A stretch of 64,000 bases of DNA from Artocarpus heterophyllus (Eukaryota; Streptophyta; Magnoliopsida; Rosales; Moraceae), in contig CM046338.1 in the NCBI GenBank assembly GCA_025403435.1, forward strand, positions 24,388,392 to 24,452,391, in the 5' to 3' direction. Every line of letters begins with the position of its first letter. The stretch's first letter is position 1. Below are positions 1 to 11,010 of this stretch, piece by piece. A model generated the notes under the pieces. That model was not told the DNA's origin. It saw only the letters and a list, made by a program, of their open reading frames with translations, and did no database searches. The position numbers and the translations under genes are program-made.

Positions 1-730
1 CCAACCTTGTAGACAACAGAGGCGATCCAGCAGATGATGCAGGATATGCTCGAGCAGAACAATAGGCTTGTTGAAGAGAAAATCGATCAAAAAGTTACCA
101 AGGCCACATGCAGGATTCTAGCCTTTGATGACATTTCAAAGAACATCCAAGAGACGCTATTCACTAGAAGGATCACCATTGTCGTTCCGCCGAAGTATGG
201 TAACTTAGTCTTCACTGGGTTCGACGAAACCGTAGATCCAAAAGACCACCACCTCTAGTACAAGAATATTGTTAATGCTACAAATATCCTCGACAGCATA
301 CTAGACAAAATGATGTGCAAGCTATTTGCATAAAGCCTGAAGGGACTAGTGTTAAGGTGGTTTAGCAATTTGCAGATGAAGTCGATCGACAGCTTTAAAG
401 ATTTAACCAATTTTTTTGTCAAGGCCTATTTGGTACACGTTAAGACAGGCAAGACAACCAAAGATCTTTTGTCAGTGGTTCGGGGCTAAGGCAAATCCCT
501 GATAGCCTACATTAAGAGAAGTGGTAAGGCCATTTTAATGATTTCAGACTTGGAAGATGGCACAACAAGGGAAGCATTAAAGAAGAGGCTCTTGCACAAG
601 TCGTAGTTCAAGGACAACATATACTCTGAGTACCCACAGACAATCCAAGAAGCTATTAATCAAGCAAAGTGCTGGATCATTTGGAGGAAGAGAACAAGCA
701 GCGCGAAAAAGAGATTGCCAAGACCAAAAC
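1..730 (+). pseudogene. Decayed Ty3/gypsy gag remnant (Tat/Ogre- or Athila-like)
   Basis: Reading the plus strand in one frame from position 34 gives a capsid-like stretch broken by stops near 256, 331, 487 and 604. Recognisable landmarks are the proline-rich lead-in VVPPKYGNLVFTGFDETVDP, then DPKDHH, a W-F-S-N-L segment (RWFSNL) and SFKDLTNFFVKAY. Their order matches the retrotransposon gag core of plant Tat/Athila-type Ty3/gypsy elements. That gag normally assembles the cytoplasmic virus-like particle. The ORF opens within the window, so the true 5' part lies to the left. No protease or RT follows: the homology fades at about 730 into AT-rich DNA. The clade call is inference from motif order. 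It is unrelated to the Tekay-like elements to the right. Confidence 0.6.
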
Positions 731-1948
731 AACAAAGACAAAAAAAATTTGTATAAAATAGTAAACTAACTAAATATATATAAAATTTTGCAAGCCACTC
801 TTATTTGGACGGTTTACATTTATCATGTATTTGATATATTTTTCATTTACAAGGATCTATAAAATTCTACATATATTTGGTCAGTTTACTATTTTATATT
901 TTTTGTCTTTGTTATTGAGGATTTTTAAATGTCTTGCTGCATGATTTTTACAATTTTGTAGTCACTGTTTGAGGGACTGACATGTCCGATTCTTATGAAA
1001 TTTTGTATAAAGGTGTGTTTATATGTCATGTTAACATTTGTAAAATTTCATGATCATCCATTTTATGTTGTTAGAGTTATTGAATTTTCTTTAATATATG
1101 ATTGTGGAGTCAAAATTGGGTATTTTTCCGTGATTTCAACGAATTTTTTTTTTATAGTCCTAAGATAATCATATGATTGAAAATTTCCTGGTAGTACCTA
1201 GAGTGTATTTGTTTCGGTTTTCAAATCACGGTTCGGATCATTTTGCTATAGTATTTTCTCTCACAAAAATTTAAATTTTCATTCAAATACTCTACTCAAA
1301 TACTCGTACCAAACGCACCCTATAAGTATTAAGAGTTTCCTATAAAAATTTACTTTTTTTTTTATGAATATGGTATGATTTAAAGTCAGTTAAACACAAG
1401 ATGCTCGCTGAAATTTTTATGTTGGTAGATTTGTTTGATTTGATGCTGCTTACATAAAAGTTAGGTCTCCTTCATTATTTTTATGAGAAAATTTGTGTAT
1501 GTCATATATTTCCTACATTGTTTCTATGAGAAAATTTTTGTTAGTGCTTATATGACATGTTTATATTTTTCTTCAAAGTTTTGTGATTTTTTACAACTTA
1601 ACGTTGGAGATAAAAATCAATTTCCGAAAGGTGTTCAGTGGAAGTCGATTTTTTTAACATTTCTCTTAACAAAAAATATCTCGTTAATATTTGGATTATG
1701 TAACCATCACTTGTTTTAATATCATAATCAATATGGCTTACATTGACATATTTATGAAATTATGCTTGTCACATGAAGTAATAACCTTAATAGATAAAGA
1801 GTAGGCACGCCGTGACGTCAAAATTTCATGAGTCATCCTACGATAGTGTTAAGATACTTTGCTAAGGACCCACAGTAAATATATACCACCATTTGGATTT
1901 GTATCATGAGACTAAGTTGTGTTCTTTTTCTTGCAAAAATTTTTGTGT
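731..1948. other. AT-rich non-coding DNA, no gene seen
   Basis: No coding region longer than chance; the 78-codon frame at 1483-1719 has no recognisable motif. Several phrases around 960-1110 and 1770-1880 read like a degraded LTR of another Ty3/gypsy family. They may be the left half of the LTR-like material that resumes at 11011 once the element at 1954-11005 is removed. I could not find the left boundary. Confidence 0.45.
1200..1319. mobile_element. Possible short MITE with imperfect terminal inverted repeats
   Basis: The left end reads GAGTGTATTTGTTTCG. The reverse complement of the right end reads GGGTGCGTTTGGTACG, about 11 of 16 positions matching, around an AT-rich 120-bp body. No convincing target-site duplication is visible, so the superfamily (hAT-like or Harbinger-like) stays open. 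Confidence 0.3.
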
Positions 1949-3093
1949 AATATTGTCACGCCCCGGAGTACGGGAGGTGACGTGGCGGAATATTTAGATT
2001 AATTAAAGGAGAATTTAATTGAAATTAAGGGTTTAAAAATCCAATTAAGCAAGAAATAAAGAAGATTTTTCCACCACATTTGATAAAGAATTTAAAATCA
2101 TTAAACAAATAACAACAATTGAATAAAAACCGCGAATATGGGTTCCACAACCCACAACTTGTGCACACACATGGATCTGACAATATCACAAATACAATTA
2201 CAGTCCAAGTACAATTAAAGTTAAGTCTTACATGCCTTGTTTAATAATACAGAATATAAATAGATTCTCCTATTGCTCCTGAGTTCGGTCCGAAGAATCT
2301 TCTCCAAACCTAAATGGGAAACCACCTAGAAGGGGGGGGAATTTAAAACAGATAAAACGTGAGCGAAAGGCTCAGTAGGACTAAGTTTTATAAAATAGTT
2401 TAATGCAAAGAAACATAGCATTATCAGGAGTTATGCAAGAAGAAACTTGAATAAATAAATAAATAAATAAATTGAGTAGAACCGTTCTGGCACAGAACAG
2501 TCTACTCGTCAAATCAAAACACCAGTTTACTTTTACCTAGGCAAACCATGATATCACCACCGTAGTGGCCCAGCTGGGTTTCGGGACCTGCCCCCAAGGT
2601 CGATCACGACCCGATCTCTGATATGGCATCATGCCCATGTGGTTATTATCATTATCATTCAAAACCCAATTACCGAGTGTTGTCAATTATATTCATTATG
2701 AAATTCATTTCATGTCATGGTATATAAAAATATAACCGATAAAACCATTTTCAAACAACCGTTGAAAACATTTTGATAGAAATCATTTTCAAAGCCAAAT
2801 CATTTCAAAACCAGGCTACCAAAGAAATAGGATAGAAGTCCTACCTCAGTACTCGTGCCGGTACCCCACACCGTAATCCCGATCCGCTATACGTTAGCTC
2901 CACGGAACCACGAACAATCCTAGATACAAACTAAGTCGATCAATATCTAGTTCGAGACATTCTATGTTACCAAATCATTTCATGATGTCCTAGTGTGCCA
3001 TTTGTATCATTAAAATCATCCTATAAAGTTGGGATTTAAATCAGGGTTCAAAACAGTGAAATCGGGTAAAAATCACAAAATTTTCCATGCCTC

Positions 3094-3264
3094 GGTCGGC
3101 CTGCCGGACGCCCTGCTTCGGCCTGCCGAACTGTACAGTTCGGCCTGCCGGAAACGAGGTTCGGCCTGCCGAACATTTCCCCAGATTCGGCCTGCCGGTC
3201 GGAAGAACACCGGCCTGCCGATCATCACTTCGGCCTGCCGAACATGAACTTCGGCCTGCCGAAC
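3094..3264 (-). repeat. Phased array of 8 GTTCGG-CAGG-CCGAAC inverted repeats (3' LTR)
   Basis: Eight near-copies of a 16-bp inverted repeat. On the plus strand the centre reads CCTG, starting at 3100, 3122, 3144, 3165, 3191, 3214, 3234 and 3255 (spacings 22, 22, 21, 26, 23, 20, 21). The copy at 3159-3174 is perfect: GTTCGG, CCTG, CCGAAC. In the sense direction the centre is CAGG. The array lies roughly 560-740 nt downstream of the TATA-like box, so it should be transcribed. The function is unknown. The same motif and spacing occur in the copia elements of this window. Confidence 0.9.
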
Positions 3265-3732
3265 TGGGAAAATCCAGAAATCCCAGCCACGGGTTTCTCG
3301 ATCCCCAAAATCCAAATCTTGTTTCTAACCTGTTTTTCTCAAATCCCAGGCATGAAAAACAACTATAGTTGATAGAAAAACATTCTAAAACATGTTTGGA
3401 ATCATTTAAACAACATTTGAACTCGAAATCCTCAAAAATCCGAAAATGAGAAAAAGAGGAGAAAAATGAAAATCTTGAATCCAATCCGTTTTTCTTCAAT
3501 CTAGGTTTAGATTCTAGTTGTTCTAAGCTCATTTAACACAAATCCACGGTTTTCTAAGCTAAAACAAACTTAGATTTCAAAAACACACAAAATCTAAAAT
3601 TTTGTAAAAAGTTTAGAAATTTCGAATCTAACCTCGAATCGAAGCTTCAATCCGCGTTCTCGGTCGCCGAATCACGTCCCCGAGCTTCCTCCTTGCTGTT
3701 CCGAAGCTTGGATTCGAATGGAAATCAAAATT

Positions 3733-3828
3733 TGAGAGAGAATTGAGAGAGAAAGAGGGACTGCCGAGAGAGAGAAGAGAGAGAGAGAGAACTCGTGAAT
3801 GAGGAGAGAGAGAGAGAAGAGAGAAATA
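3733..3828 (-). repeat. GA/CT-rich low-complexity tract next to the LTR promoter
   Basis: Plus-strand GAGAGA runs; on the sense strand this is a CT-rich tract immediately downstream of the TATA-like box, as in pyrimidine-patch plant core promoters. Both LTRs of this element carry it, as do the older element (about 14970-15060, 21870-21980) and the solo LTR (26370-26490). Confidence 0.7.
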
Positions 3829-4106
3829 AATAGAGAAAATCGGTGGGCGGTTTTACTGTGCGAAAACCATGTGCCGCCCACGGTTTTGTAAAACAGAGTA
3901 TTTTTAACATTTTACAAATTGTTGTGTTTTAAAACTCAAAACATCATTTTAAATCAATAAGAAATCTTTTGAACACATCAATTTAACAAAACAACCAAAA
4001 ACTAAAAATCCAACCAAATAATCTAATTAAAGTTAAAACTTTAATTATGGCACACTAATTCATCATTTACATTACATTAATATTAAATAAATTTCGGGAC
4101 GTTACA

Positions 4107-4120
4107 GCTCTCCACCCCTA
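4107..4120 (-). promoter_or_regulatory. Polypurine tract (plus-strand DNA primer)
   Basis: The sense strand reads TAGGGGTGGAGAGC directly against the 3' LTR. This is the expected place and composition for the RNase H-resistant primer of second-strand synthesis. Confidence 0.8.
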
Positions 4121-4154
4121 AAAGAAATTTCGTCCTCGAAATTTACAACTCATC

Positions 4155-4478
4155 TCAAAAGCAAAACAAATGCGGATATGACTCCCGCATACCCGACTCT
4201 AGTTCCCAAGTGGCTTCATCAACCCCGTGATGCTGCCACACGACCTTTACCAACGGTATCTCACGACGACGCAAGCTAATCACTTTCCGGTCGATGATCT
4301 GAATTGGCACTTCTTCGTACGTCGTATCCTCCTGAACCTGCACATCGCGAAACGATACTATCTTACCCTGCTCAGGTGGACACTTCCTAAGCATCGACAC
4401 ATGAAACACATCGTGCACATGAGAAAGTTCGGGCGGAAGATCAAGCCGATAAGCGACCACGCCAACACGCTGAGTGAT
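4155..4478 (-). pseudogene. Chromodomain tail cut off from gag-pol by an amber codon
   Basis: This is the same reading frame as the 1422-codon gag-pol, continuing after TAG (4481-4479) for 107 codons to TGA at 4157-4155. It encodes the end of the integrase C-terminal module (LDLPPELSHVHDVFHVSMLR) and then a chromodomain with the conserved KVVWQHHGVDEATWE core. In chromoviruses this domain tethers the integrase to histone marks in heterochromatin. The older copy at 15.7 kb has GAG (Glu) where this element has TAG, so a single base change removes the tail. It could be translated only by readthrough. Alternatives are a post-insertion mutation or a sequencing error. Confidence 0.85.
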
Positions 4479-7400
4479 CTAGAACGGCCCAATATACCTC
4501 GGCGCGAGTTTCCCACTCACCCCGAACCGCATAGTTCCCTTACGAGGTGACACCCTCAAGAGAACAAAATCTCCAACCGTGAACTCTAAAGGTCTACGTC
4601 TCCTATCCGCGTAGCTCTTCTGCCGACTCTGAGCTGCTCTTAATCGATCCCGAATCACCGCGACTTTCTCGTTGCTGTCACGAATCTCATCTGGCCCAAG
4701 AATAACTCTATCCTCCGGTTCGGCCCAACACACAGGTGACCGGCACGGTCGCCCATACAATGCCTCAAATGGTGCCATACCGATACTCGCCTGATAACTG
4801 TTGTTGTACGCGAACTCCGCCAAATGCAAATATTGCTTCCAATTCCCGCCGAAGTCCAACGCACAAGCACGCAACATATCCTCGAGAACCTGAATAACCC
4901 GCTCAGACTGCCCATCAGTCTGAGGATGAAACGCCGTACTGAAGTTCAAATCTGTACCCAAAGCCTCCTGAAAACTCCTCCAGTACTTAGCATTAAACCT
5001 GGTATCTCGATCAGAGGTGATGGACAAAGGAACTCCATGCAACCTCACAATGTTCTGCATATACAGCTCCCCGAGAATCTTCCTGGAACACGTCGACCTA
5101 AACGGAATGAAATGCGCCGATTTCGTCAACCTGTCGACCACAACCCAAACTGCATCATGCCGCTGCTCCGTCCTCGGCAAACCTGTGAGAAAATCCATCG
5201 TCACATGCTCCCATTTCCACTCTGGAATAGGAAGCGGCTGAAGTTGACCTGCAGGCTTCTGATGCTCGGCTTTCACCTGAAGACACGTCGAACACTTGGC
5301 CACGTACTCGCGAACATCTTTCTTCATGCCTCTCCACCAATAGTGCCTCTTCAAATCACGATACATCTTGGTGCTCCCCGGATGAATAGCGAACTGAGAC
5401 CTATGAGCTTCATCTAGAACGGCTTTCGTCACCTCGGCGATAACTGGAACTGCAAGACGCTCCCGGAAGTACAACGATCCATCTGCATGCACGCTCCATT
5501 CTTCGAACTGCTCCCCGTTCTGAATCCGCGACCAAATCCCCTGCAAATGTCGATCCTGCCACTGACCTTGCTTCACCATCCGAACAAGAGCTGGAGTCGC
5601 TTCCACGTGATACAACAAAACTCGATCACCGTCGTCATGATACTGTAGCCGATACTCACTCACTGTCGCATCCCTGCTCCAGTCCTCAAAAATCAAACAA
5701 GCGAGAATTCCTGAAGACTTTCTGCTAAGCGCGTCCGCTACCACATTAGCTTTTCCAGGATGATACTGCAACGCGAAATCATAATCCTCCATGTACTCCA
5801 CCCATCTGCGCTGCCTCAAGTTGAGATCCCTCTGAGTGAACAAATGCCTCAAACTCTTATGATCGGAGAAGACCTGAAACGATGCTCCATACAAGTAACA
5901 TCTCCAAATCTTTAGTGCGTAGATCACCGCTGCAAGCTCTAAATCGTGAGTAGGATAATTTCGCTCGTGAGGTCGTAGCTGTCTCGATCCGTACGTAACC
6001 ACACGTCCATGCTGCATCAACACGCATCCAAGTCCGCGCCCTGAAGCATCAGCATAAACCTCATACGGCTCGTCACTACTAGGAATAACTAATACTGGAG
6101 CTGAAGTCAACCGGTTCTTCAATTCCTGGAAAGCAGACTCACAGTCTTCATCCCACTCAAACCTGACGTTTTTCCTGATCAACCTCGTCAACGGAGCTGC
6201 AATCTTCGAAAAGTCCTTTACAAATTTCCTGTAATATCCAGCAAGACCTAAGAAGCTGCGAATCTCCGCTACATTCCTTGGTCGTTCCCACTCCAATATA
6301 GCTTCAATCTTGGACGGATCCACTGAAATACCATGCTCCGAAATGACATGACCCAGAAATTTGACCTCAGTCAACCAGAACTCACACTTTTCCCTCTTAG
6401 CATACAACTGGTGCTCCCGCAAAGTCTGAAGCACGATCCGAAGATGCTGCTCATGCTCCTCCCATGTCTTAGAATACACAAGAATATCATCGATGAACAC
6501 GATCACAAACTGATCCAGATATGGCCGAAATATCCTGTTCATCAAGTCCATAAAAGCTGCTGGAGCATTCGTCAACCCGAAAGACATAACCAGAAACTCG
6601 AAGTGCCCATACCGAGTCCTAAAAGCTGTCTTGGGAATATCCTCTTCCTTGATTCTGAGCTGATGATAACCTGACCGCAAATCAATCTTCGAGAAGTATC
6701 GCGAACCTCCCAACTGATCAAATAGCTCATCAATCCTAGGCAAAGGATACTTGTTCTTCACCGTAACACGATTCAGCTGCCGATAATCCACACATAACCT
6801 GAGAGTCCCATCGTGCTTATTAGCGAACAAAACTGGTGCTCCCCACGGAGATGTGCTATTCCAAATATATCCTTTATCAGCAAGCTCCTGAAGTTGCCTC
6901 CTCAATTCCTTCATTTCTGCCGGCGCCATCCGATAAGGTGCCATAGAAATCGGTGATGTCCCTGGAAACAACTCGATACCAAACTCAATCTCCCGATGCG
7001 GTGGTAACCCTGATAACTCGTCGGGGAAGACATCCTCGAACTCACCAACCACCGGAATCGCTACACTACTACTCGAAACATAGGGCTCACAATCTAGATT
7101 GGCAAGAAAAGCAAAACAATCTAGATTCCTTCGCCCTCCTAAACATGACTTCATAAGACGCTCACTCATTAGCCAATCACCACCACCCTGGTAAGTGATT
7201 ACCGTCCCACTTTCAGACACTAGGGTCACTTTTCTAAGTTGGCAGTCCACAACTGCACTATACCTGGACAACCAGTCCATCCCTAAAATCACATCATAGG
7301 AACTCATGGGGAGTACAATCAAATCACTTTTCAAAATCTCATCCCCAATCTTTATTTTACATGATTTACACATACAATTCACACACACCCGCCCCAAGGG

Positions 7401-8747
7401 AGAAGTTATAACTAGGGGTTCCTTAAACTCTTCTACTTCTAATCCCAAGGCATGTACAAAGGAACTCGAAATGAGAGAATGAGAGGCACCGGTATCAAAT
7501 AAAACGCGAGCTAGAGATCTAGAAACCAAAACCATACCATCGACAACCGCGTTACCAGTCTGAGAATCTGACCCTCCAGATGCCATTGCATGAACCTGCA
7601 CTGGCGCCTTCCCTTTTCCTCTACCGACATTGCTGGGTCCTGCATTACTCGGCCGATACTGCTGAGATAGAGACGACTGCACACTACCTGTACTCGGAGC
7701 TCTATACTGAGGAACACTGCGCTGAAAATACTGCGGCTGCTGTCCCCGTGCCGGATATGAGAATTGCTGAGGAGAAAACTGCGGATACTGCAACTGCGGG
7801 TACTGCGGAGGCGGAGGTAGGGTCTGAGGCTGAGGCTGAGATGAACGACTGGCATCCTCCCCGGTCTGCGATCCAAGACGAGCACTCCTGATCGGGCAAT
7901 TCCTCTTGATGTGTCCAGGCTGCTGACAGAAATGACAATGAAAGCTGTAGGGGTTGCTGCGCCCGCTGCCAGACGAACTGCTGCTGCCACTGGTCGCACC
8001 GCCTTGCTTGCCTTTCCCCGGAGCTGGACGACTACTGATGCTCTTCCTGCCACTCCTCTGCGGTCCTCCTGAAGCCTTGGCTCGGTCCTCACAATACTGC
8101 ACGTAATCATTCTCCACGGAGATCGCCGACGACACAAGCTCTCCGAAACTCCTAAGCCGTAGAGCAACCAACTGCCGCCGAATAGGAGCCTTGAGTCCTT
8201 CCTGGAACTTGATGCATTTCTCGCGCTCCGATGCCACAGCTGATGGAGCAAACCTAGCCAACTCGCTAAACTTTGCCTCATACTCCCGAACTGACATATC
8301 ACCCTGCTGCAATCTATAAAACTCAGCTGCTTTCTGATCTCTATACCCCTGCGGAAAATACTTATCATAGAACAGATCCTCGAACTTGTCCCAACCGATA
8401 TCGCCACCGCGCTCCAGACGCTTAGTTTGTTTCCACCAGGTGTTAGCGCCACCCTCGAGCTTATACGCCGCGAATTCCACACGATACTCCTCAGGCACAC
8501 CAAGAGTATCAAGATGCTTCAAGATCGAATCCAACCAATACTCTGCTAACTGCGGATCCCCATTGCCATCAAAAGTCGGAATAGACGCCCGCCGAAATTC
8601 CTTAAAGAAAGCATGTCGACTACCAACACTGGAGTCTTCCGGTCTAGTCCTGGCTGCCATCTGCCGAAAAGCCGCAATCATAGACCTCATCAGGCCCTCA
8701 TCATTTCCGAACTCGGCGTCAGCTGTCGAACGACGTCTAGGTGCCAT
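4479..8747 (-). CDS. gag-pol: gag-pol polyprotein, Ty3/gypsy Tekay-like, 1422 aa, lacks chromodomain
   Basis: One uninterrupted frame from ATG at 8747 (about 100 nt after the PBS) to TAG at 4479. Domains in order: gag core about 45-225; Ser-rich linker; zinc knuckle C271-X2-C274-X4-H279-X4-C284; Gln/Pro-rich spacer 300-345; aspartic protease with DTGA at 418-421; reverse transcriptase about 600-850 with the FIDD active site at 751-754; RNase H with D900, E937 and D962; integrase zinc finger H1115, H1122, C1152, C1155; catalytic D1185, D1246 and E1282 (D-35-E spacing); GPF of the GPY/F module at 1420-1422. All key catalytic residues are present. The product should be particle protein plus the enzymes for reverse transcription and integration. 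The frame stops exactly after GPF, so the chromodomain is missing. Without the amber codon the frame would be about 1530 codons, in the normal range for the clade. Confidence 0.96.
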   Translation of the reverse strand: MAPRRRSTADAEFGNDEGLMRSMIAAFRQMAARTRPEDSSVGSRHAFFKEFRRASIPTFDGNGDPQLAEYWLDSILKHLDTLGVPEEYRVEFAAYKLEGGANTWWKQTKRLERGGDIGWDKFEDLFYDKYFPQGYRDQKAAEFYRLQQGDMSVREYEAKFSELARFAPSAVASEREKCIKFQEGLKAPIRRQLVALRLRSFGELVSSAISVENDYVQYCEDRAKASGGPQRSGRKSISSRPAPGKGKQGGATSGSSSSSGSGRSNPYSFHCHFCQQPGHIKRNCPIRSARLGSQTGEDASRSSQPQPQTLPPPPQYPQLQYPQFSPQQFSYPARGQQPQYFQRSVPQYRAPSTGSVQSSLSQQYRPSNAGPSNVGRGKGKAPVQVHAMASGGSDSQTGNAVVDGMVLVSRSLARVLFDTGASHSLISSSFVHALGLEVEEFKEPLVITSPLGRVCVNCMCKSCKIKIGDEILKSDLIVLPMSSYDVILGMDWLSRYSAVVDCQLRKVTLVSESGTVITYQGGGDWLMSERLMKSCLGGRRNLDCFAFLANLDCEPYVSSSSVAIPVVGEFEDVFPDELSGLPPHREIEFGIELFPGTSPISMAPYRMAPAEMKELRRQLQELADKGYIWNSTSPWGAPVLFANKHDGTLRLCVDYRQLNRVTVKNKYPLPRIDELFDQLGGSRYFSKIDLRSGYHQLRIKEEDIPKTAFRTRYGHFEFLVMSFGLTNAPAAFMDLMNRIFRPYLDQFVIVFIDDILVYSKTWEEHEQHLRIVLQTLREHQLYAKREKCEFWLTEVKFLGHVISEHGISVDPSKIEAILEWERPRNVAEIRSFLGLAGYYRKFVKDFSKIAAPLTRLIRKNVRFEWDEDCESAFQELKNRLTSAPVLVIPSSDEPYEVYADASGRGLGCVLMQHGRVVTYGSRQLRPHERNYPTHDLELAAVIYALKIWRCYLYGASFQVFSDHKSLRHLFTQRDLNLRQRRWVEYMEDYDFALQYHPGKANVVADALSRKSSGILACLIFEDWSRDATVSEYRLQYHDDGDRVLLYHVEATPALVRMVKQGQWQDRHLQGIWSRIQNGEQFEEWSVHADGSLYFRERLAVPVIAEVTKAVLDEAHRSQFAIHPGSTKMYRDLKRHYWWRGMKKDVREYVAKCSTCLQVKAEHQKPAGQLQPLPIPEWKWEHVTMDFLTGLPRTEQRHDAVWVVVDRLTKSAHFIPFRSTCSRKILGELYMQNIVRLHGVPLSITSDRDTRFNAKYWRSFQEALGTDLNFSTAFHPQTDGQSERVIQVLEDMLRACALDFGGNWKQYLHLAEFAYNNSYQASIGMAPFEALYGRPCRSPVCWAEPEDRVILGPDEIRDSNEKVAVIRDRLRAAQSRQKSYADRRRRPLEFTVGDFVLLRVSPRKGTMRFGVSGKLAPRYIGPF

Positions 8748-8836
8748 TCTCTCACTTCTGAAAACAAAATTTGGACTGTCAGAGGTATTTCATTGTCAAA
8801 CCTATGTGTGCACAATTCCCAAGGTTCATAACCTTG

Positions 8837-8849
8837 AGCTCTGATACCA
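8837..8849 (-). promoter_or_regulatory. Primer-binding site, initiator Met tRNA
   Basis: The sense strand reads TGGTATCAGAGCT three bases inside the 5' LTR. The first 12 bases match the plant consensus complementary to the 3' end of initiator tRNA-Met. Confidence 0.92.
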
Positions 8850-9992
8850 TTTTGTCACGCCCCGGAGTACGGGAGGTGACGTGGCGGAATATTTAGATTA
8901 ATTAAAGGAGAATTTAATTGAAATTAAGGGTTTAAAAATCCAATTAAGCAAGAAATAAAGAAGATTTTTCCACCACATTTGATAAAGAATTTAAAATCAT
9001 TAAACAAATAACAACAATTGAATAAAAACCGCGAATATGGGTTCCACAACCCACAACTTGTGCACACACATGGATCTGACAATATCACAAATACAATTAC
9101 AGTCCAAGTACAATTAAAGTTAAGTCTTACATGCCTTGTTTAATAATACAGAATATAAATAGATTCTCCTATTGCTCCTGAGTTCGGTCCGAAGAATCTT
9201 CTCCAAACCTAAATGGGAAACCACCTAGAAGGGGGGGGAATTTAAAACAGATAAAACGTGAGCGAAAGGCTCAGTAGGACTAAGTTTTATAAAATAGTTT
9301 AATGCAAAGAAACATAGCATTATCAGGAGTTATGCAAGAAGAAACTTGAATAAATAAATAAATAAATAAATTGAGTAGAACCGTTCTGGCACAGAACAGT
9401 CTACTCGTCAAATCAAAACACCAGTTTACTTTTACCTAGGCAAACCATGATATCACCACCGTAGTGGCCCAGCTGGGTTTCGGGACCTGCCCCCAAGGTC
9501 GATCACGACCCGATCTCTGATATGGCATCATGCCCATGTGGTTATTATCATTATCATTCAAAACCCAATTACCGAGTGTTGTCAATTATATTCATTATGA
9601 AATTCATTTCATGTCATGGTATATAAAAATATAACCGATAAAACCATTTTCAAACAACCGTTGAAAACATTTTGATAGAAATCATTTTCAAAGCCAAATC
9701 ATTTCAAAACCAGGCTACCAAAGAAATAGGATAGAAGTCCTACCTCAGTACTCGTGCCGGTACCCCACACCGTAATCCCGATCCGCTATACGTTAGCTCC
9801 ACGGAACCACGAACAATCCTAGATACAAACTAAGTCGATCAATATCTAGTTCGAGACATTCTATGTTACCAAATCATTTCATGATGTCCTAGTGTGCCAT
9901 TTGTATCATTAAAATCATCCTATAAAGTTGGGATTTAAATCAGGGTTCAAAACAGTGAAATCGGGTAAAAATCACAAAATTTTCCATGCCTC

Positions 9993-10163
9993 GGTCGGCC
10001 TGCCGGACGCCCTGCTTCGGCCTGCCGAACTGTACAGTTCGGCCTGCCGGAAACGAGGTTCGGCCTGCCGAACATTTCCCCAGATTCGGCCTGCCGGTCG
10101 GAAGAACACCGGCCTGCCGATCATCACTTCGGCCTGCCGAACATGAACTTCGGCCTGCCGAAC
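9993..10163 (-). repeat. Phased array of 8 GTTCGG-CAGG-CCGAAC inverted repeats (5' LTR)
   Basis: Exact counterpart of 3094-3264, shifted by 6899. CCTG centres on the plus strand are at 9999, 10021, 10043, 10064, 10090, 10113, 10133 and 10154. It lies downstream of the likely start site, so it would form a GC-rich, hairpin-prone part of the 5' leader of the genomic RNA. Confidence 0.9.
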
Positions 10164-10721
10164 TGGGAAAATCCAGAAATCCCAGCCACGGGTTTCTCGA
10201 TCCCCAAAATCCAAATCTTGTTTCTAACCTGTTTTTCTCAAATCCCAGGCATGAAAAACAACTATAGTTGATAGAAAAACATTCTAAAACATGTTTGGAA
10301 TCATTTAAACAACATTTGAACTCGAAATCCTCAAAAATCCGAAAATGAGAAAAAGAGGAGAAAAATGAAAATCTTGAATCCAATCCGTTTTTCTTCAATC
10401 TAGGTTTAGATTCTAGTTGTTCTAAGCTCATTTAACACAAATCCACGGTTTTCTAAGCTAAAACAAACTTAGATTTCAAAAACACACAAAATCTAAAATT
10501 TTGTAAAAAGTTTAGAAATTTCGAATCTAACCTCGAATCGAAGCTTCAATCCGCGTTCTCGGTCGCCGAATCACGTCCCCGAGCTTCCTCCTTGCTGTTC
10601 CGAAGCTTGGATTCGAATGGAAATCAAAATTTGAGAGAGAATTGAGAGAGAAAGAGGGACTGCCGAGAGAGAGAAGAGAGAGAGAGAGAACTCGTGAATG
10701 AGGAGAGAGAGAGAGAAGAGA

Positions 10722-10735
10722 GAAATAAATAGAGA
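10722..10735 (-). promoter_or_regulatory. TATA-like box of the Tekay-like 5' LTR
   Basis: The sense strand reads TCTCTATTTATTTC, followed directly by a CT-rich patch. The same block is at the same relative place in the older copy (sense CTATTTATTC near 15080) and in the solo LTR (CTATTTAATC at 26360). That conservation supports a promoter role; the start site itself is inferred. Confidence 0.5.
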
Positions 10736-11010
10736 AAATCGGTGGGCGATTTTACTGTGCGAAAACCATGTGCCGCCCACGGTTTTGTAAAACAGAGTAT
10801 TTTTAACATTTTACAAATTGTTGTGTTTTAAAACTCAAAACATCATTTTAAATCAATAAGAAATCTTTTGAACACATCAATTTAACAAAACAACCAAAAA
10901 CTAAAAATCCAACCAAATAATCTAATTAAAGTTAAAACTTTAATTATGGCACACTAATTCATCATTTACATTACATTAATATTAAATAAATTTCGGGACG
11001 TTACAAATAT

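Larger units (their letters stand above)
1954..4106 (-). repeat. 3' LTR of the young Tekay-like element
   Basis: On the plus strand it begins TGTCACGCCCCGG and ends GACGTTACA, so in the sense direction it runs TGTAACGTC to GTGACA (TG..CA). It has the same length as 8853-11005 with a constant offset of 6899. In sense order it holds a TATA-like box (about 3824-3834), a CT/GA tract (3733-3828), the hairpin-motif array (3094-3264), a short (ATAA)n run (about 2453-2475) and a G-run near 2331-2339. Confidence 0.96.
1954..11005 (-). mobile_element. Complete, very young Ty3/gypsy chromovirus (Tekay/Del-like)
   Basis: A 9052-bp element bounded by direct 2153-bp LTRs and a perfect 5-bp target duplication AATAT (1949-1953 and 11006-11010). 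It runs on the minus strand: U3 starts at 11005 with TGTAACGTCCCG and the element ends at 1954. The PBS (8837-8849), gag-pol frame (8747 to 4479) and PPT (4107-4120) are in the expected order. Family markers are a long LTR, gag fused in frame with pol, the order PR-RT-RNaseH-INT, and a chromodomain coded after the integrase. Comparing the LTRs by eye I found a single difference (G at 3850, A at 10749), so insertion was recent. The one visible lesion in pol is an amber codon at 4479-4481. A second, older copy lies at 13209-22263. Confidence 0.97.
8853..11005 (-). repeat. 5' LTR of the young Tekay-like element
   Basis: 2153 bp, same boundaries and content as 1954-4106; the only difference found is A at 10749 against G at 3850. 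As the upstream LTR it should drive transcription leftward through gag-pol. Features in sense order: TATA-like box, CT-rich tract (10632-10727), hairpin array (9993-10163), short (ATAA)n run, G-run, PBS just beyond. Confidence 0.96.

Noticed and set aside
2453..2475. (ATAA)n run and nearby G-run as functional sites
   Set aside because: Ordinary short microsatellites inherited with the LTR.
3094..3264. Regular short repeats as a CRISPR array
   Set aside because: Plant DNA, 16-bp palindromes with 5-6 bp linkers and no distinct spacers, inside an LTR.
3041..3532. 163-codon sense frame across the hairpin array (also 9940-10431), giving an SAGR-type repeat peptide
   Set aside because: The repeat peptide follows from the 21-22 bp DNA repeat. 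The older copy does not keep the frame, and the start lies deep in a hairpin-rich leader.
7511..8512. 333-codon frame overlapping gag
   Set aside because: A frame shadow of the gag-pol gene on the same strand, with low-complexity composition and no motif.
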